Positions 34,516-42,477 of a stretch of 64,000 nt of DNA are shown piece by piece. A program made the position numbers and the translations under genes. Source of the DNA: Candidatus Rokuibacteriota bacterium (lineage in GTDB: Bacteria > Methylomirabilota > Methylomirabilia > Rokubacteriales > CSP1-6); assembly GCA_003221695.1 (NCBI GenBank), contig QHSX01000041.1, positions 29,486-93,485 on the forward strand. The letters are read 5' to 3'. The notes beneath the pieces were generated by a model. That model was not told the origin of the DNA. It saw only the letters and a list, made by a program, of their open reading frames with translations, and did no database searches. Positions within the stretch are counted from its first letter, which is position 1, and each line of letters begins with the position of its first letter.

Positions 34516-36027
34516 CTACCGCTGGACCTGCTCGAAGGCGTGGGCCGCGCGGAGCACGGTGCCGTCCTCCCAGCTGCGACCGATCAGCATCATCCCGAGC
34601 GGAAGCCCCTGCGACATTCCACACGGGACGCTCATCGCGGGGTGGCCCGTGACGTCGAAGGGGCACGTGTTGGGCAGAACCTCGAGCGCGCGCCGAATGA
34701 TCTCCTCGCGCGGGGCGTCGAGCGGCGGCAGCGGTGTGGCCTTCATCGGCGTCGTCGGCATCACGAGCACGTCGCACTCCTGGAGCGCCGCGTCGTAGGC
34801 GGCCTTCAGCGTCCGCGCGAGGTTCTGCGCTTTCGCGTAGTAGCGCCCGTCGTAATAGTCCTGCATGAAGTGACCCAGCAGGACGGTGAGCTTGGTGCTC
34901 TCCGAGAGCTCGGTGGCTCGCGCCCGGCGCCCGCGGGCATAGGCGTCGAGGAGGCTCGTGTTGTAGTAGCCCTTCCAGTTGGTGCCCATCCCGTTGCCGC
35001 GCACCATGAGCATGGTCGTGCCCTCGATCGCGATGGGCCTCCAGATGTGGATGGCGTCGCGGTGCAGCGGGATCGAGACCTCTCTCACCGTGGCTCCGAC
35101 CTTGGTGAAGCGCTGCGTCGCCTCACGCACGCCGGCGTCGACATCGATCTCGGACAGGCCCGGCCAGCCGAAGCCTTCGCGGACGATGCCCAGGCGAAGG
35201 CCGCGCACCTCGCCGGTCAGCCCCTGACTGTAGGCCTCGGGCTGGAGGTTCGTGGGCTGACGGGGATCGAGCCCGTCCAGCCCGGCGATGACCTCGAGGA
35301 GTCGCGCACAGTCCGCCGCCGTCCGCGCCATCGGTCCGGTGTGGTCGAGCGTCAGCTCGATGGGGAAGATGCCGGTGTATGGGACCAGACCATAGGTCGG
35401 CTTCAGGCCGAAGACGCCGCAAAACGACGCAGGCATGCGAATGGAGCCGCCCTGGTCGCCTCCGATGGCCAGGTCGACCGCACCGGCCGCGAGCAGGGCC
35501 GCCGACCCACTCGAGGAACCGCCCGCCGAGTAGCCGCGCTTGTGCGGGTTATGGGTCGGCCCGGTGTCGGCGGTATGGCTGCTGCAGGAGAGGCACAGGC
35601 TCTCGCACACCGACTTGCCGGCGATCTCGCCGCCCGCGTCCAGGATGCGGGTCACGATCGTCGCATCGACGTCGGGGACGTAGCCCTCGAGCACGCACGT
35701 CCCGTTCATCATGGGGATGCCCGCCACGCACACGTTGTCTTTGATCGCGACTCGTTTGCCGGCGAGCGCGCCCGACGGTGCGCCTTTGATCGAGCACCTC
35801 CAGTACCACGCGTTGAAGGGGTTCTCCTCGGGCGCCGGTCGATACCCCGTGGTGCGCGGGTACTGGACGGGCAACTTCGGCTCGCGGAGCTCGTCGACTC
35901 GCCGGTACGACACGATCGCTTCGTCCATGAGGTTCCGGTACGCCGCGAGGTCCTCGTCGGTGAGTCGCATGTGGTAGGCCTCGGCGGCCCGGCGTAGCTC
36001 TTCGATGGATGGCTTTCGCACGTTCAT
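34516..36027 (-). CDS. Amidase signature family enzyme
   Basis: A 503-residue amidase. Lys96 lies in VAIKDNVCVAG, GGSSSGS at 169-175 holds the cis-Ser, and the nucleophile is Ser195 in GGDQGGSIRMP. The N-terminal 70 residues (LRRAAEAYHMRLTDEDLAAYRNLMDE) precede the core, as in the amidase at 4888-6480. It directly follows the amide/urea-type ABC permease gene (three-base gap), so the importer probably feeds this enzyme. Cytoplasmic; products would be ammonia and an acid. Confidence 0.93.
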   Translation of the reverse strand: MNVRKPSIEELRRAAEAYHMRLTDEDLAAYRNLMDEAIVSYRRVDELREPKLPVQYPRTTGYRPAPEENPFNAWYWRCSIKGAPSGALAGKRVAIKDNVCVAGIPMMNGTCVLEGYVPDVDATIVTRILDAGGEIAGKSVCESLCLSCSSHTADTGPTHNPHKRGYSAGGSSSGSAALLAAGAVDLAIGGDQGGSIRMPASFCGVFGLKPTYGLVPYTGIFPIELTLDHTGPMARTAADCARLLEVIAGLDGLDPRQPTNLQPEAYSQGLTGEVRGLRLGIVREGFGWPGLSEIDVDAGVREATQRFTKVGATVREVSIPLHRDAIHIWRPIAIEGTTMLMVRGNGMGTNWKGYYNTSLLDAYARGRRARATELSESTKLTVLLGHFMQDYYDGRYYAKAQNLARTLKAAYDAALQECDVLVMPTTPMKATPLPPLDAPREEIIRRALEVLPNTCPFDVTGHPAMSVPCGMSQGLPLGMMLIGRSWEDGTVLRAAHAFEQVQR

Positions 36028-36030
36028 GGC

Positions 36031-37035
36031 CTAGACGCCTCCTTCTCGCATCGACGCCGCTCGGGGAAGCGGCCGCGGCGCTCGCCACGGCGTCCTCCGG
36101 AGCGTGCCCACGATCCCGTCGGGAAAAAAGAACACGGTGACGATGAAAAACAGGCCGACGATCAGAAGCCAGAGCACCGCGAGGAAATCGCTGATGATCG
36201 CCTTGAGCAAGTTGACGAGCACCGCACCCACGAACGCCCCCACGAGGGTGCCTCGCCCCCCCACCGCGACCCAGACGATCACGTCGGTCGAGAAATTGAG
36301 GCCGAAGAGCGGTGGCGAGACGAATCCCGAGAAATGAGCGTAGAGCGCTCCGCTCAGCCCCGCGAGTCCCGCCGAGATCATGAACATGATCGTCGTGAGG
36401 TACGCGGTGTCGTATCCGAAGAACTCGGTGCGCTCCTGGTTGTCCTTGGTCGCCGCCATGACGAGCCCGAACGGCGACCGCACGATGTAGCGACAGAGAA
36501 GGTAACAGATCGCCGACACCACGAGCAGCACATAGTAGACCTGCGCCTCGGAGTCGAACTCCCAGCCGAGGCCGGACGGGCCGTGCAGCGCAAATCCGGG
36601 AACGCCCAGGAGGCCGTTCATCCCGCCGAGCCAGTACCAGTCGCTCACGATGAGCTGGAAGATCATGGTCACGACGAGCGTGATGATCGTGAAGTAGACG
36701 CCGGTGACGTGGCTGTAGAAGAGGAAGTACCCGAGCGCCCCCGCGAGGACGACGGGCAGCAGGACCGCCAGCGCGTACCCGAGGTAGCTTTGGTCGAAGC
36801 CCTGCACCTCGCGCGCGAGCAGCGCGACCAGATAGCCGCCGAGGCCGAAGTACGCCGCGTGCCCGAAGTTGAGGACCCCGGCATAGCCCCACAGCAGATC
36901 GAGGCTCATGGCGAAGATGCCGAAGATCAGCGCCTGGCTGAGCAGCTCGGTGTAATACTTGCCCGCGACCGGTGGGAGGGCGAGGGCGACGAGGACGCCG
37001 GCCGCGAAGAGCAGGCGGGCCGGCTGCGATCTCAT
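36031..37035 (-). CDS. Amide/branched-chain-type ABC importer permease (LivM/UrtC-like)
   Basis: A 334-residue permease. FGIFAMSLDLLWGYAGVLNFGHAAYFGLGGY is the LivM hallmark, followed by TKDNQERTEFFGYDTAYLTT (EAA-like loop) and VIVWVAVGGRGTLVGAFVGAVLV. About eight to ten membrane segments and a basic C-terminal tail. The ATG at 37035 overlaps the H permease stop (ATGA); the open frame upstream lies within that gene. It ends three bases before the amidase. Confidence 0.93.
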   Translation of the reverse strand: MRSQPARLLFAAGVLVALALPPVAGKYYTELLSQALIFGIFAMSLDLLWGYAGVLNFGHAAYFGLGGYLVALLAREVQGFDQSYLGYALAVLLPVVLAGALGYFLFYSHVTGVYFTIITLVVTMIFQLIVSDWYWLGGMNGLLGVPGFALHGPSGLGWEFDSEAQVYYVLLVVSAICYLLCRYIVRSPFGLVMAATKDNQERTEFFGYDTAYLTTIMFMISAGLAGLSGALYAHFSGFVSPPLFGLNFSTDVIVWVAVGGRGTLVGAFVGAVLVNLLKAIISDFLAVLWLLIVGLFFIVTVFFFPDGIVGTLRRTPWRAPRPLPRAASMREGGV

Positions 37036-37889
37036 CCGCCGAACAGCCCGCGCGGGCGGAAGCGAATGATGATGATGGCGATGACCAGGACCGCCGCCTG
37101 CGCGGTCGTCGCCGAGATCAGGTAGGAGAGCAGCGTCTCGAGCTCTCCGACCACGATCCCGCCCCCGAGCACGCCCGCGAGCTGCCCGATCCCGCCCAGG
37201 ATCACGACAAAGAACGAGCGAGCCAGGAAGTTCACGCCGGCCTCGGGCGAGACCGTGATCTCCGGCGTCATCAGCGCCCCGGCCAGGCCCGCGAGCGCCG
37301 ACCCGAGGGCGAACGTGCTGAGGTACATGCGCGAGGTGTTGATCGCCAGCGCCGAGGCCATCTCGACGTCCTGGGTGATCGCGCGGATCTTCAAGCCGAA
37401 GTCCGTTCGATAGAACACGTAGAAGGTGATCGCGATGACGGCCACGCACACCGCCATCAGGAAGACACGGTAGATCGGGTAGGTGAAGCCGAACACCCGC
37501 ACGTCGCCCAGCAGGGGATGCGGCGACGCCCGGTAGCCCACGCCGAAGACGATACGCACGAGCTGGCGGATGACGATGCTGAGCCCCCACGTCGCGAGCA
37601 GGGTCTCGAGCGGACGGCGGTAGAGGAAGCGGATGATGCCGACCTCGACCAGCGCGCCAAAGAGGCCGACGACGACCGGCGCCAGAGCGATCCCCCACCA
37701 GGCGCTCAATCGGAGGACGTCGGCCGCGATGACCGTGTACGCCCCGAGGATGAAGAACTCGCCGTGGGCGAGATTGATGACCCCCATCACGCCAAAGATG
37801 ATGGCGAGCCCGATCGAGATCAGGATCAGCACGCTCACCAGCGTCGCGCCGTTGAGAAACTGCGTGAGCAAGGACCCGAGCTCTAACAC
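37032..37889 (-). CDS. Amide/branched-chain-type ABC importer permease (LivH/UrtB-like)
   Basis: A 285-residue permease with ISIGLAIIFGVMGVINLAHGEFFILGAY at the N-terminus, the loop IRAITQDVEMASALAINTSRMY and VVILGGIGQLAGVLGGGIVVGELE, all LivH-type. The ending RFRPRGLFGG is the usual one. It follows the binding-protein gene by 55 bases and overlaps the M permease by four bases. Confidence 0.93.
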   Translation of the reverse strand: MLELGSLLTQFLNGATLVSVLILISIGLAIIFGVMGVINLAHGEFFILGAYTVIAADVLRLSAWWGIALAPVVVGLFGALVEVGIIRFLYRRPLETLLATWGLSIVIRQLVRIVFGVGYRASPHPLLGDVRVFGFTYPIYRVFLMAVCVAVIAITFYVFYRTDFGLKIRAITQDVEMASALAINTSRMYLSTFALGSALAGLAGALMTPEITVSPEAGVNFLARSFFVVILGGIGQLAGVLGGGIVVGELETLLSYLISATTAQAAVLVIAIIIIRFRPRGLFGG

Positions 37890-37944
37890 GTGCGTTCACC
37901 ACGCGGTGGTGGGGCGGCGGCGCCGCCCCGTTGCCGCGTCCGGA

Positions 37945-39129
37945 TTACTGGAAGCAGTTCACCTGTGGTGGCGTGACGCCAAAGTTCTTGATGATCCGAA
38001 ACTCGCCCTTCTCGTTGTACGCCTCGGCGATGATCGAGTTCAGCGCCGCATGACGATTGTCGGCCATCCAGATGTCGCCCTGCGGCGCCTTGTAGCGGAT
38101 CCCGGGGACCGCCTTCGTCAGCTTGCTCCAGTCGCCGCTTCCGGCCTTCGCCAGCGCGAGGGCCGCCACGTGCACCCCGTTGTACATTCCCTCCGGGATG
38201 CTGTCGACGAGCTTCTCGTTCGGAAACATACGGCGGAATCCCTCGACGAACTCCTTGTTGCGCGGCGTGTCGATGCTCATGAAGTACGACTGCGAGGAGA
38301 CGATACCGATCCCCGCCTCGCCGAGCCCCGCCGCCTCCTTCTCGGCAACCCCCGAGGTGCAGATGCGGGTCGTCTTCTTCAGGCCGAAATTGTGAAACTG
38401 CTTCAGGAACGTCACGCTGTCGCTGCCGATGAGCAGGCTGTACATCACGGCCGGCTTGGTGCTCGCGACGCGGTTGACCAGCGAGCTGAAATCGGGCGTG
38501 TTCCAGGGGAAGTACTCCTCCCCGAGGATGGAGCCGCCGCGTTTCTCGACCAGGGCCCGGACGACCTTCGACGTCTCCCTGGGCCAGATGTAGTCCGAGC
38601 CCGCGATGTAGAACGTCTTCCCGACGTTCTCCATGATCCAGGGGACGAATCGCTCGACCTGCTGGTTGGGAACCGCGCCGGTGATGAAGACGCCGTCGTG
38701 ACAGTACCCGCCCTCGTAATAGGTCGGATAGAGGTAGACCCGCTTCTCCTTGGTCGTGACCGAGCCGACCGCATTCCGCATGGCGCTGGAGATCGAGCCG
38801 ACGACGACGTCCACCTGGTCGCGCTTGATCAGCTTGCGGGCCTTCTCGATGCCGACCTTGGGATCGGTCTCGTCGTCCTCGATGACGAAGTCGAGCTTGC
38901 GGCCCTCGATGCCCCCGCGGTCGTTGATCTCCTTCTGGGCGTACTGTGCGCAGTGGAGCATCGTTTCACCGAAGATCGCGTGGACGCCGGTGAGCGAGAC
39001 CAGGATGCCCATCTTCGCCGGTTGCGCCGCCGCCCGCAGCACCGCGGGATGGCCAAGCGTCGCGACGCTCGCTCCCGTCGCGTAACCCACAGACTTGAGA
39101 AGCTCTCGCCTCGTGATGGTGTTCGCCAC
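37945..39129 (-). CDS. Amide/urea-type ABC binding protein, Tat signal
   Basis: A 394-residue type-I periplasmic binding protein of the UrtA/FmdD/AmiC branch. The N-terminus (NTITRRELLKSVGYATGASV) has a twin-arginine motif. The branch-specific stretch YYEGGYCHDGVFITGAVPNQQ, then FYIAGSDYIWPRETSK, supports short-chain amide or urea as ligand over leucine. The GTG start at 39129 has GGAGGGGGAGGA before it; ATGs further up would overlap the ATPase gene. Its place among G, F, H, M genes and an amidase fits an amide importer. Ligand remains inferred. Confidence 0.9.
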   Translation of the reverse strand: MANTITRRELLKSVGYATGASVATLGHPAVLRAAAQPAKMGILVSLTGVHAIFGETMLHCAQYAQKEINDRGGIEGRKLDFVIEDDETDPKVGIEKARKLIKRDQVDVVVGSISSAMRNAVGSVTTKEKRVYLYPTYYEGGYCHDGVFITGAVPNQQVERFVPWIMENVGKTFYIAGSDYIWPRETSKVVRALVEKRGGSILGEEYFPWNTPDFSSLVNRVASTKPAVMYSLLIGSDSVTFLKQFHNFGLKKTTRICTSGVAEKEAAGLGEAGIGIVSSQSYFMSIDTPRNKEFVEGFRRMFPNEKLVDSIPEGMYNGVHVAALALAKAGSGDWSKLTKAVPGIRYKAPQGDIWMADNRHAALNSIIAEAYNEKGEFRIIKNFGVTPPQVNCFQ

Positions 39130-39181
39130 GTCGCGTCCTCCCCCTCCAGGGCTCCGTTGCGTTCGCGGCCGCTTCGAGACC

Positions 39182-39916
39182 TCACACCGCAAGGTACTGC
39201 CTGATCACCTCCTCGTCCGCCAGCTCCGACGCCCGACCGTGCAACACGATCGTGCCGTTCTCCATCACGTAGTAGCGGTCGGCCAGCGCGCGGGCGAAGT
39301 CGAGGTTCTGCTCGACGAGCAGCGCCGCCACCCCGCGCTCCTGGCACACGCGGTCGATGATTCCCCGGATCGCGTCCACCAGGCTGGGCTGGAGACCCTC
39401 CGACGGCTCGTCCAGGAGGAGCAGGTCGGGCTCGCCGACGAGCCCGCGCGCCAGCGCCAGCATCTGTTGCTCGCCGCCGCTCAGGGTGCCTCCGTGCTGG
39501 GAGAGCCGCTCCCCGAGCACCGGGAAATAGCCGAAGACCTCGGGTCGGAGTGCCTTGTCGGCGGAGCGCTGCAAGCGCGCCCCGAGCCGGAGGTTCTCGG
39601 CGACCGACAGGCGTGGGAAAATGTGCTTCCCCTGAGGCACGTAGCTGATCCCGAGAGCCGCGATCTCGTAGGTGGGCAGCTCGGTGATGTCGCGACCCTT
39701 GAAGCGCACACCTCCCGACCGCGCTCGCGTCAGCCCCATGATCGAGCGAAGGAGCGTGGTCTTGCCGGCGCCGTTCCTGCCCAGGATGGCCACGATCTCC
39801 CGCGCACCGACCTCGAAGGTCACGCCCTTCAGGATCCGCGTCTGGCCGTAGGCCGTGTCGAGGTGTTCGACCTGGAGCACGCTGGCGCTTCGCACGGCGG
39901 CTGTGGCTCCCCCCAC
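39182..39916 (-). CDS. Amide/branched-chain-type ABC ATPase (LivF/UrtE-like)
   Basis: A 244-residue ATPase: Walker A GRNGAGKTT, LGISYVPQGKHIFPRLSVAENL (the LivF/UrtE PQG Q-loop), signature LSGGEQQ, Walker B LLLLDEPSEGL and ALLVEQNLDFA with the EQ switch typical of LivF. GTG start at 39916 has GGAAGGTG upstream. It lies four bases after the G ATPase gene. Confidence 0.93.
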   Translation of the reverse strand: MGGATAAVRSASVLQVEHLDTAYGQTRILKGVTFEVGAREIVAILGRNGAGKTTLLRSIMGLTRARSGGVRFKGRDITELPTYEIAALGISYVPQGKHIFPRLSVAENLRLGARLQRSADKALRPEVFGYFPVLGERLSQHGGTLSGGEQQMLALARGLVGEPDLLLLDEPSEGLQPSLVDAIRGIIDRVCQERGVAALLVEQNLDFARALADRYYVMENGTIVLHGRASELADEEVIRQYLAV

Positions 39917-39920
39917 GCGG

Positions 39921-40661
39921 CTACACCTTCCCCAGGTAGATGTCCCGGACGAGCCGGTTGGTCTCGATCGCGCCGATGTCGCCCTCGGCCACGATCTGGC
40001 CCTTGTGGAGAACCGTCACCTTGTGCGCGACGGCGCGTATGAACTGCATGTCGTGACCGATCAGGAGGATCGTGAGCCGGCGTGCCGACAGGTCACGAAT
40101 CAGCCTCACCGTCTTCTTCGTCTCCTCCGCGCTCATGCCGGCCGTCGGTTCGTCCAGCAGGAGGAGCCTCGGCGCGCTCGCCAGCACCATGCCGATCTCG
40201 AGCCACTGCTTCTCGCCGTGGGACAGGTAGGCGGCGGGCATCTCCCGCTTGTCGGAGAGTGTCACGTCCCCCAGCACGGCGGCGATGCGGTCGCCGAGCT
40301 CCGCGGCCACGCTCTTCCGGAACAGCGCCGGCGTCGGGAGGAGACGGTGCACGGCGACGGCCACGTTCTCGTACACGGTCAGGCTCTCATAGACGTTCGG
40401 GACCTGGAACTTCCGCCCGATGCCTTTTCGTGTGATCTCATGGACCGGCAGCCGCGAGATCGCCTCGCCCATGAAGTAGATCTCGCCTGCCGTTGGCGTC
40501 TCCTTGCCGGTGATGAGATTGAAGAGCGTCGTCTTGCCGGCGCCGTTCGGACCCACGAGGCAGCGCAGCTCACCCGCATCGATGCTCAAGTTAAGGTCGT
40601 TGGTCGCGGTGAGACCGCCGAAGCGCTTGACCAGGGCCTTCGTCTCCAGGATCGGGGACAT
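39921..40661 (-). CDS. Amide/branched-chain-type ABC ATPase (LivG/UrtD-like)
   Basis: A 246-residue ATPase: Walker A GPNGAGKTT, GIGRKFQVPNVYESLTVYENV (Q-loop, with the UrtD-like FQVPNVY), signature LSHGEKQW, which is the variant seen in UrtD-type proteins, Walker B LLLLDEPTAGM and switch His in LIGHDMQF. The LSHGEKQW and FQVP forms favour the urea/amide branch. It is the first gene of the 13-gene minus-strand block; start is ATG 40661 (a longer start at 40685 is possible). Confidence 0.93.
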   Translation of the reverse strand: MSPILETKALVKRFGGLTATNDLNLSIDAGELRCLVGPNGAGKTTLFNLITGKETPTAGEIYFMGEAISRLPVHEITRKGIGRKFQVPNVYESLTVYENVAVAVHRLLPTPALFRKSVAAELGDRIAAVLGDVTLSDKREMPAAYLSHGEKQWLEIGMVLASAPRLLLLDEPTAGMSAEETKKTVRLIRDLSARRLTILLIGHDMQFIRAVAHKVTVLHKGQIVAEGDIGAIETNRLVRDIYLGKV

Positions 40662-40738
40662 TGTCGACGCGCCACGCCTTTCCACGCCGGGTTGTGAAGC
40701 GAGAGAGCATCGTAGTCTCGGTGATCGAGGCCGTCAAG

Positions 40739-40770
40739 GCGAGCGAGTCGTTGAGCGGGGGGTCGCTCGC
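40739..40770 (+). promoter_or_regulatory. Inverted repeat in the divergent gap before the cysteine hydrolase
   Basis: GCGAGCGA (40739-40746) and TCGCTCGC (40763-40770) form a perfect 8-base inverted repeat with 16 bases between arms, ahead of the isochorismatase-like gene and upstream of the divergent ABC block. It could be an operator or a leader hairpin. Confidence 0.35.
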
Positions 40771-40799
40771 TGCGATACCATTCCCCAGGGAGGAACGCC

Positions 40800-41423
40800 A
40801 TGGCCGTGGAGAGACTGACACGCCCGGCGCTGCTGATCGTCGACATGCAGAACGATTTCGTCAGGGTGGGAGCGCCGCTCGAGGTGCCTCAGGCACGGGA
40901 CACCATCGCAGTCCACCGCGCGCTCATCGCGTTCTGCCGCGAGCGCGCGATCCCGATCCTCTACACGAAATTCGTCGCCGGTCCCGAACGCACGCTGATC
41001 TGGGAGTGGTCGCCGGTGCTGGCGCCGCCCGTCTGCTGCTGCTGGATCGGCCATCGTCGTCACTACCCGGACGTCGGGAAGGAGCTCGATTGCGCCGACA
41101 TCATCCAGGAGATCTATCCGGCCCCGGCGGACCCGATCGTCGAGAAATTCGGGTACGGCTCCTTCCACAACACCAACCTCGATGACGTCCTCAAGGCCCG
41201 GCGCGTGGAGTCACTCTTCGTCACCGGAACGGTCACACAGATCTGTGTCGAGGAGACCGCGCGCGAGGCGTTCAAGCGGGGCTACAGGACGACCATTGTC
41301 TCCGACGCCGTCTCCTCGTACCTGCCCGACCTGCACGCTGCGACGCTCAAGAACTTCCACCTCAAGTTCGGCTGGGTCTCGACGGCCAAGGACCTCATGG
41401 AGGAGCTCAGGAAGGGGCCCTGA
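40800..41423 (+). CDS. Isochorismatase-family cysteine hydrolase
   Basis: A 207-residue cysteine hydrolase with the Asp-Lys-Cys triad: Asp in LLIVDMQNDF, Lys in IVEKFGYGSFHNT and Cys in TGTVTQICVEETAREAF, where the preceding cis-peptide TV is typical. Relatives include nicotinamidase, biuret and carbamoyl-amide hydrolases (RutB-like), which fits the amide-rich context. AGGGAGGA precedes the ATG. An odd run of three Cys lies near residue 77 (PVCCCW). It overlaps the oppositely oriented oxygenase gene by 17 bases at the 3' ends. Confidence 0.88.
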   Translation: MAVERLTRPALLIVDMQNDFVRVGAPLEVPQARDTIAVHRALIAFCRERAIPILYTKFVAGPERTLIWEWSPVLAPPVCCCWIGHRRHYPDVGKELDCADIIQEIYPAPADPIVEKFGYGSFHNTNLDDVLKARRVESLFVTGTVTQICVEETAREAFKRGYRTTIVSDAVSSYLPDLHAATLKNFHLKFGWVSTAKDLMEELRKGP

Positions 41424-42432
41424 CCGAGACGCCCGTCAGCGCCGTCTTCGCATACTTCGCGTCGCGGTACTCGCCGGCGAGCACGGGCGGGTATTTCGCC
41501 GGTCCCTGCGAGGGAAGGGACTCGATCAGCGTGTCGTAGTTGGGGTGGTTGAAGAACGCGATGGACAGGCGCGGGGCGGCGTTCGGCGTGTCGGCGGGCG
41601 AGGGATTCACCACGCGGTGCATGTTCGAGAGCCAGCGGTCGTTCGTCCAGCGCATGAGGAGATCGCCGATATTCACGACGAACGTCGTGGGCGAAGTCCG
41701 GACGTCGATCCATCGCCCGCGGCGCGTCCTGACTTGCAAGCCGCCCGGCACCTCCTCGCCGCTGAGGATGGTGAAGCCGCCGTAGTCCGTGTGGGCGCTG
41801 GCGCGGAGCTGGCCGGGGCGTGGAGCGCCCGCCTGCGTCGGGTAGTAGTTCAGTCGCATCGTCCCGATGGACCGGTCGGCCTTGTCGTCGAAGAAGGCTT
41901 CGTCCACGTCGAGCGCGAGGGCCGCCAGCCGCAGGAGGAACAGGGCGAGGCGACTCATGGTGCGGTAGTACGCGGTCGCGGCCTGCTCGAAGCCCGCCGG
42001 GGCGACCGGCCACACGTTCGGCTCGAAGTGACGGCGTCCCGCCGGGGCGGTGTAGTACGCCTCGCGGGTGACGTCGACGGGGCCGACGTGGAAGAACTCC
42101 TTCAGATCGGGCGGCGCCGGCGCGTCGTTCGCCGTCGAGAGCGTCTCGCCGCCGACGGGATGATAACCGCGGTTGGTCCCCGCGACGGGGTGACGGGCCA
42201 TGAGCTTGTCGGCGAGCGGGAGGGCGAAGAACTCGTGCGCGCGCCGTCGGAGGTCGTCCACGACATGATCGGGCACGCCGTGGCCGCTGATCGCGAAGAA
42301 CCCGATCGCGCGGCAGGCGGCATCGATGGCGCGAGCGACGGTCCGACACTCGGCGAGGCCGCCGCGACGCGCCGGCGCCAGGTCGATCACGGGGACCTCG
42401 ATGTCCGCGACTCGCATCTGTCGCGCGAGCAT
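41407..42432 (-). CDS. 2-oxoglutarate/Fe(II) dioxygenase (isopenicillin-N-synthase-like)
   Basis: A 341-residue non-haem iron enzyme. The N-terminal DIOX_N domain starts VPVIDLAPAR and has GFFAISGHGVPDHVV. The iron site is His-x-Asp in SAHTDYGGFTIL and the distal His in MHRVVNP; the co-substrate arginine is in APRLSIAFF (RxS). All ligands are present, so it should be active, typically hydroxylating or oxidatively closing small molecules. Start ATG 42432. Substrate unknown. It is 3'-overlapped with the cysteine hydrolase. Confidence 0.9.
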   Translation of the reverse strand: MLARQMRVADIEVPVIDLAPARRGGLAECRTVARAIDAACRAIGFFAISGHGVPDHVVDDLRRRAHEFFALPLADKLMARHPVAGTNRGYHPVGGETLSTANDAPAPPDLKEFFHVGPVDVTREAYYTAPAGRRHFEPNVWPVAPAGFEQAATAYYRTMSRLALFLLRLAALALDVDEAFFDDKADRSIGTMRLNYYPTQAGAPRPGQLRASAHTDYGGFTILSGEEVPGGLQVRTRRGRWIDVRTSPTTFVVNIGDLLMRWTNDRWLSNMHRVVNPSPADTPNAAPRLSIAFFNHPNYDTLIESLPSQGPAKYPPVLAGEYRDAKYAKTALTGVSVRAPS

Positions 42433-42477
42433 AGACGACCCCCCAGGAGGGCGTCAACGCCGCGTGAGGTCCGCCCG

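Noticed and set aside
32052..34652. 866-codon plus-strand frame
   Set aside because: Antisense to the binding protein and permease genes; composition is Asp/Arg/Val/Leu-biased antisense sequence.
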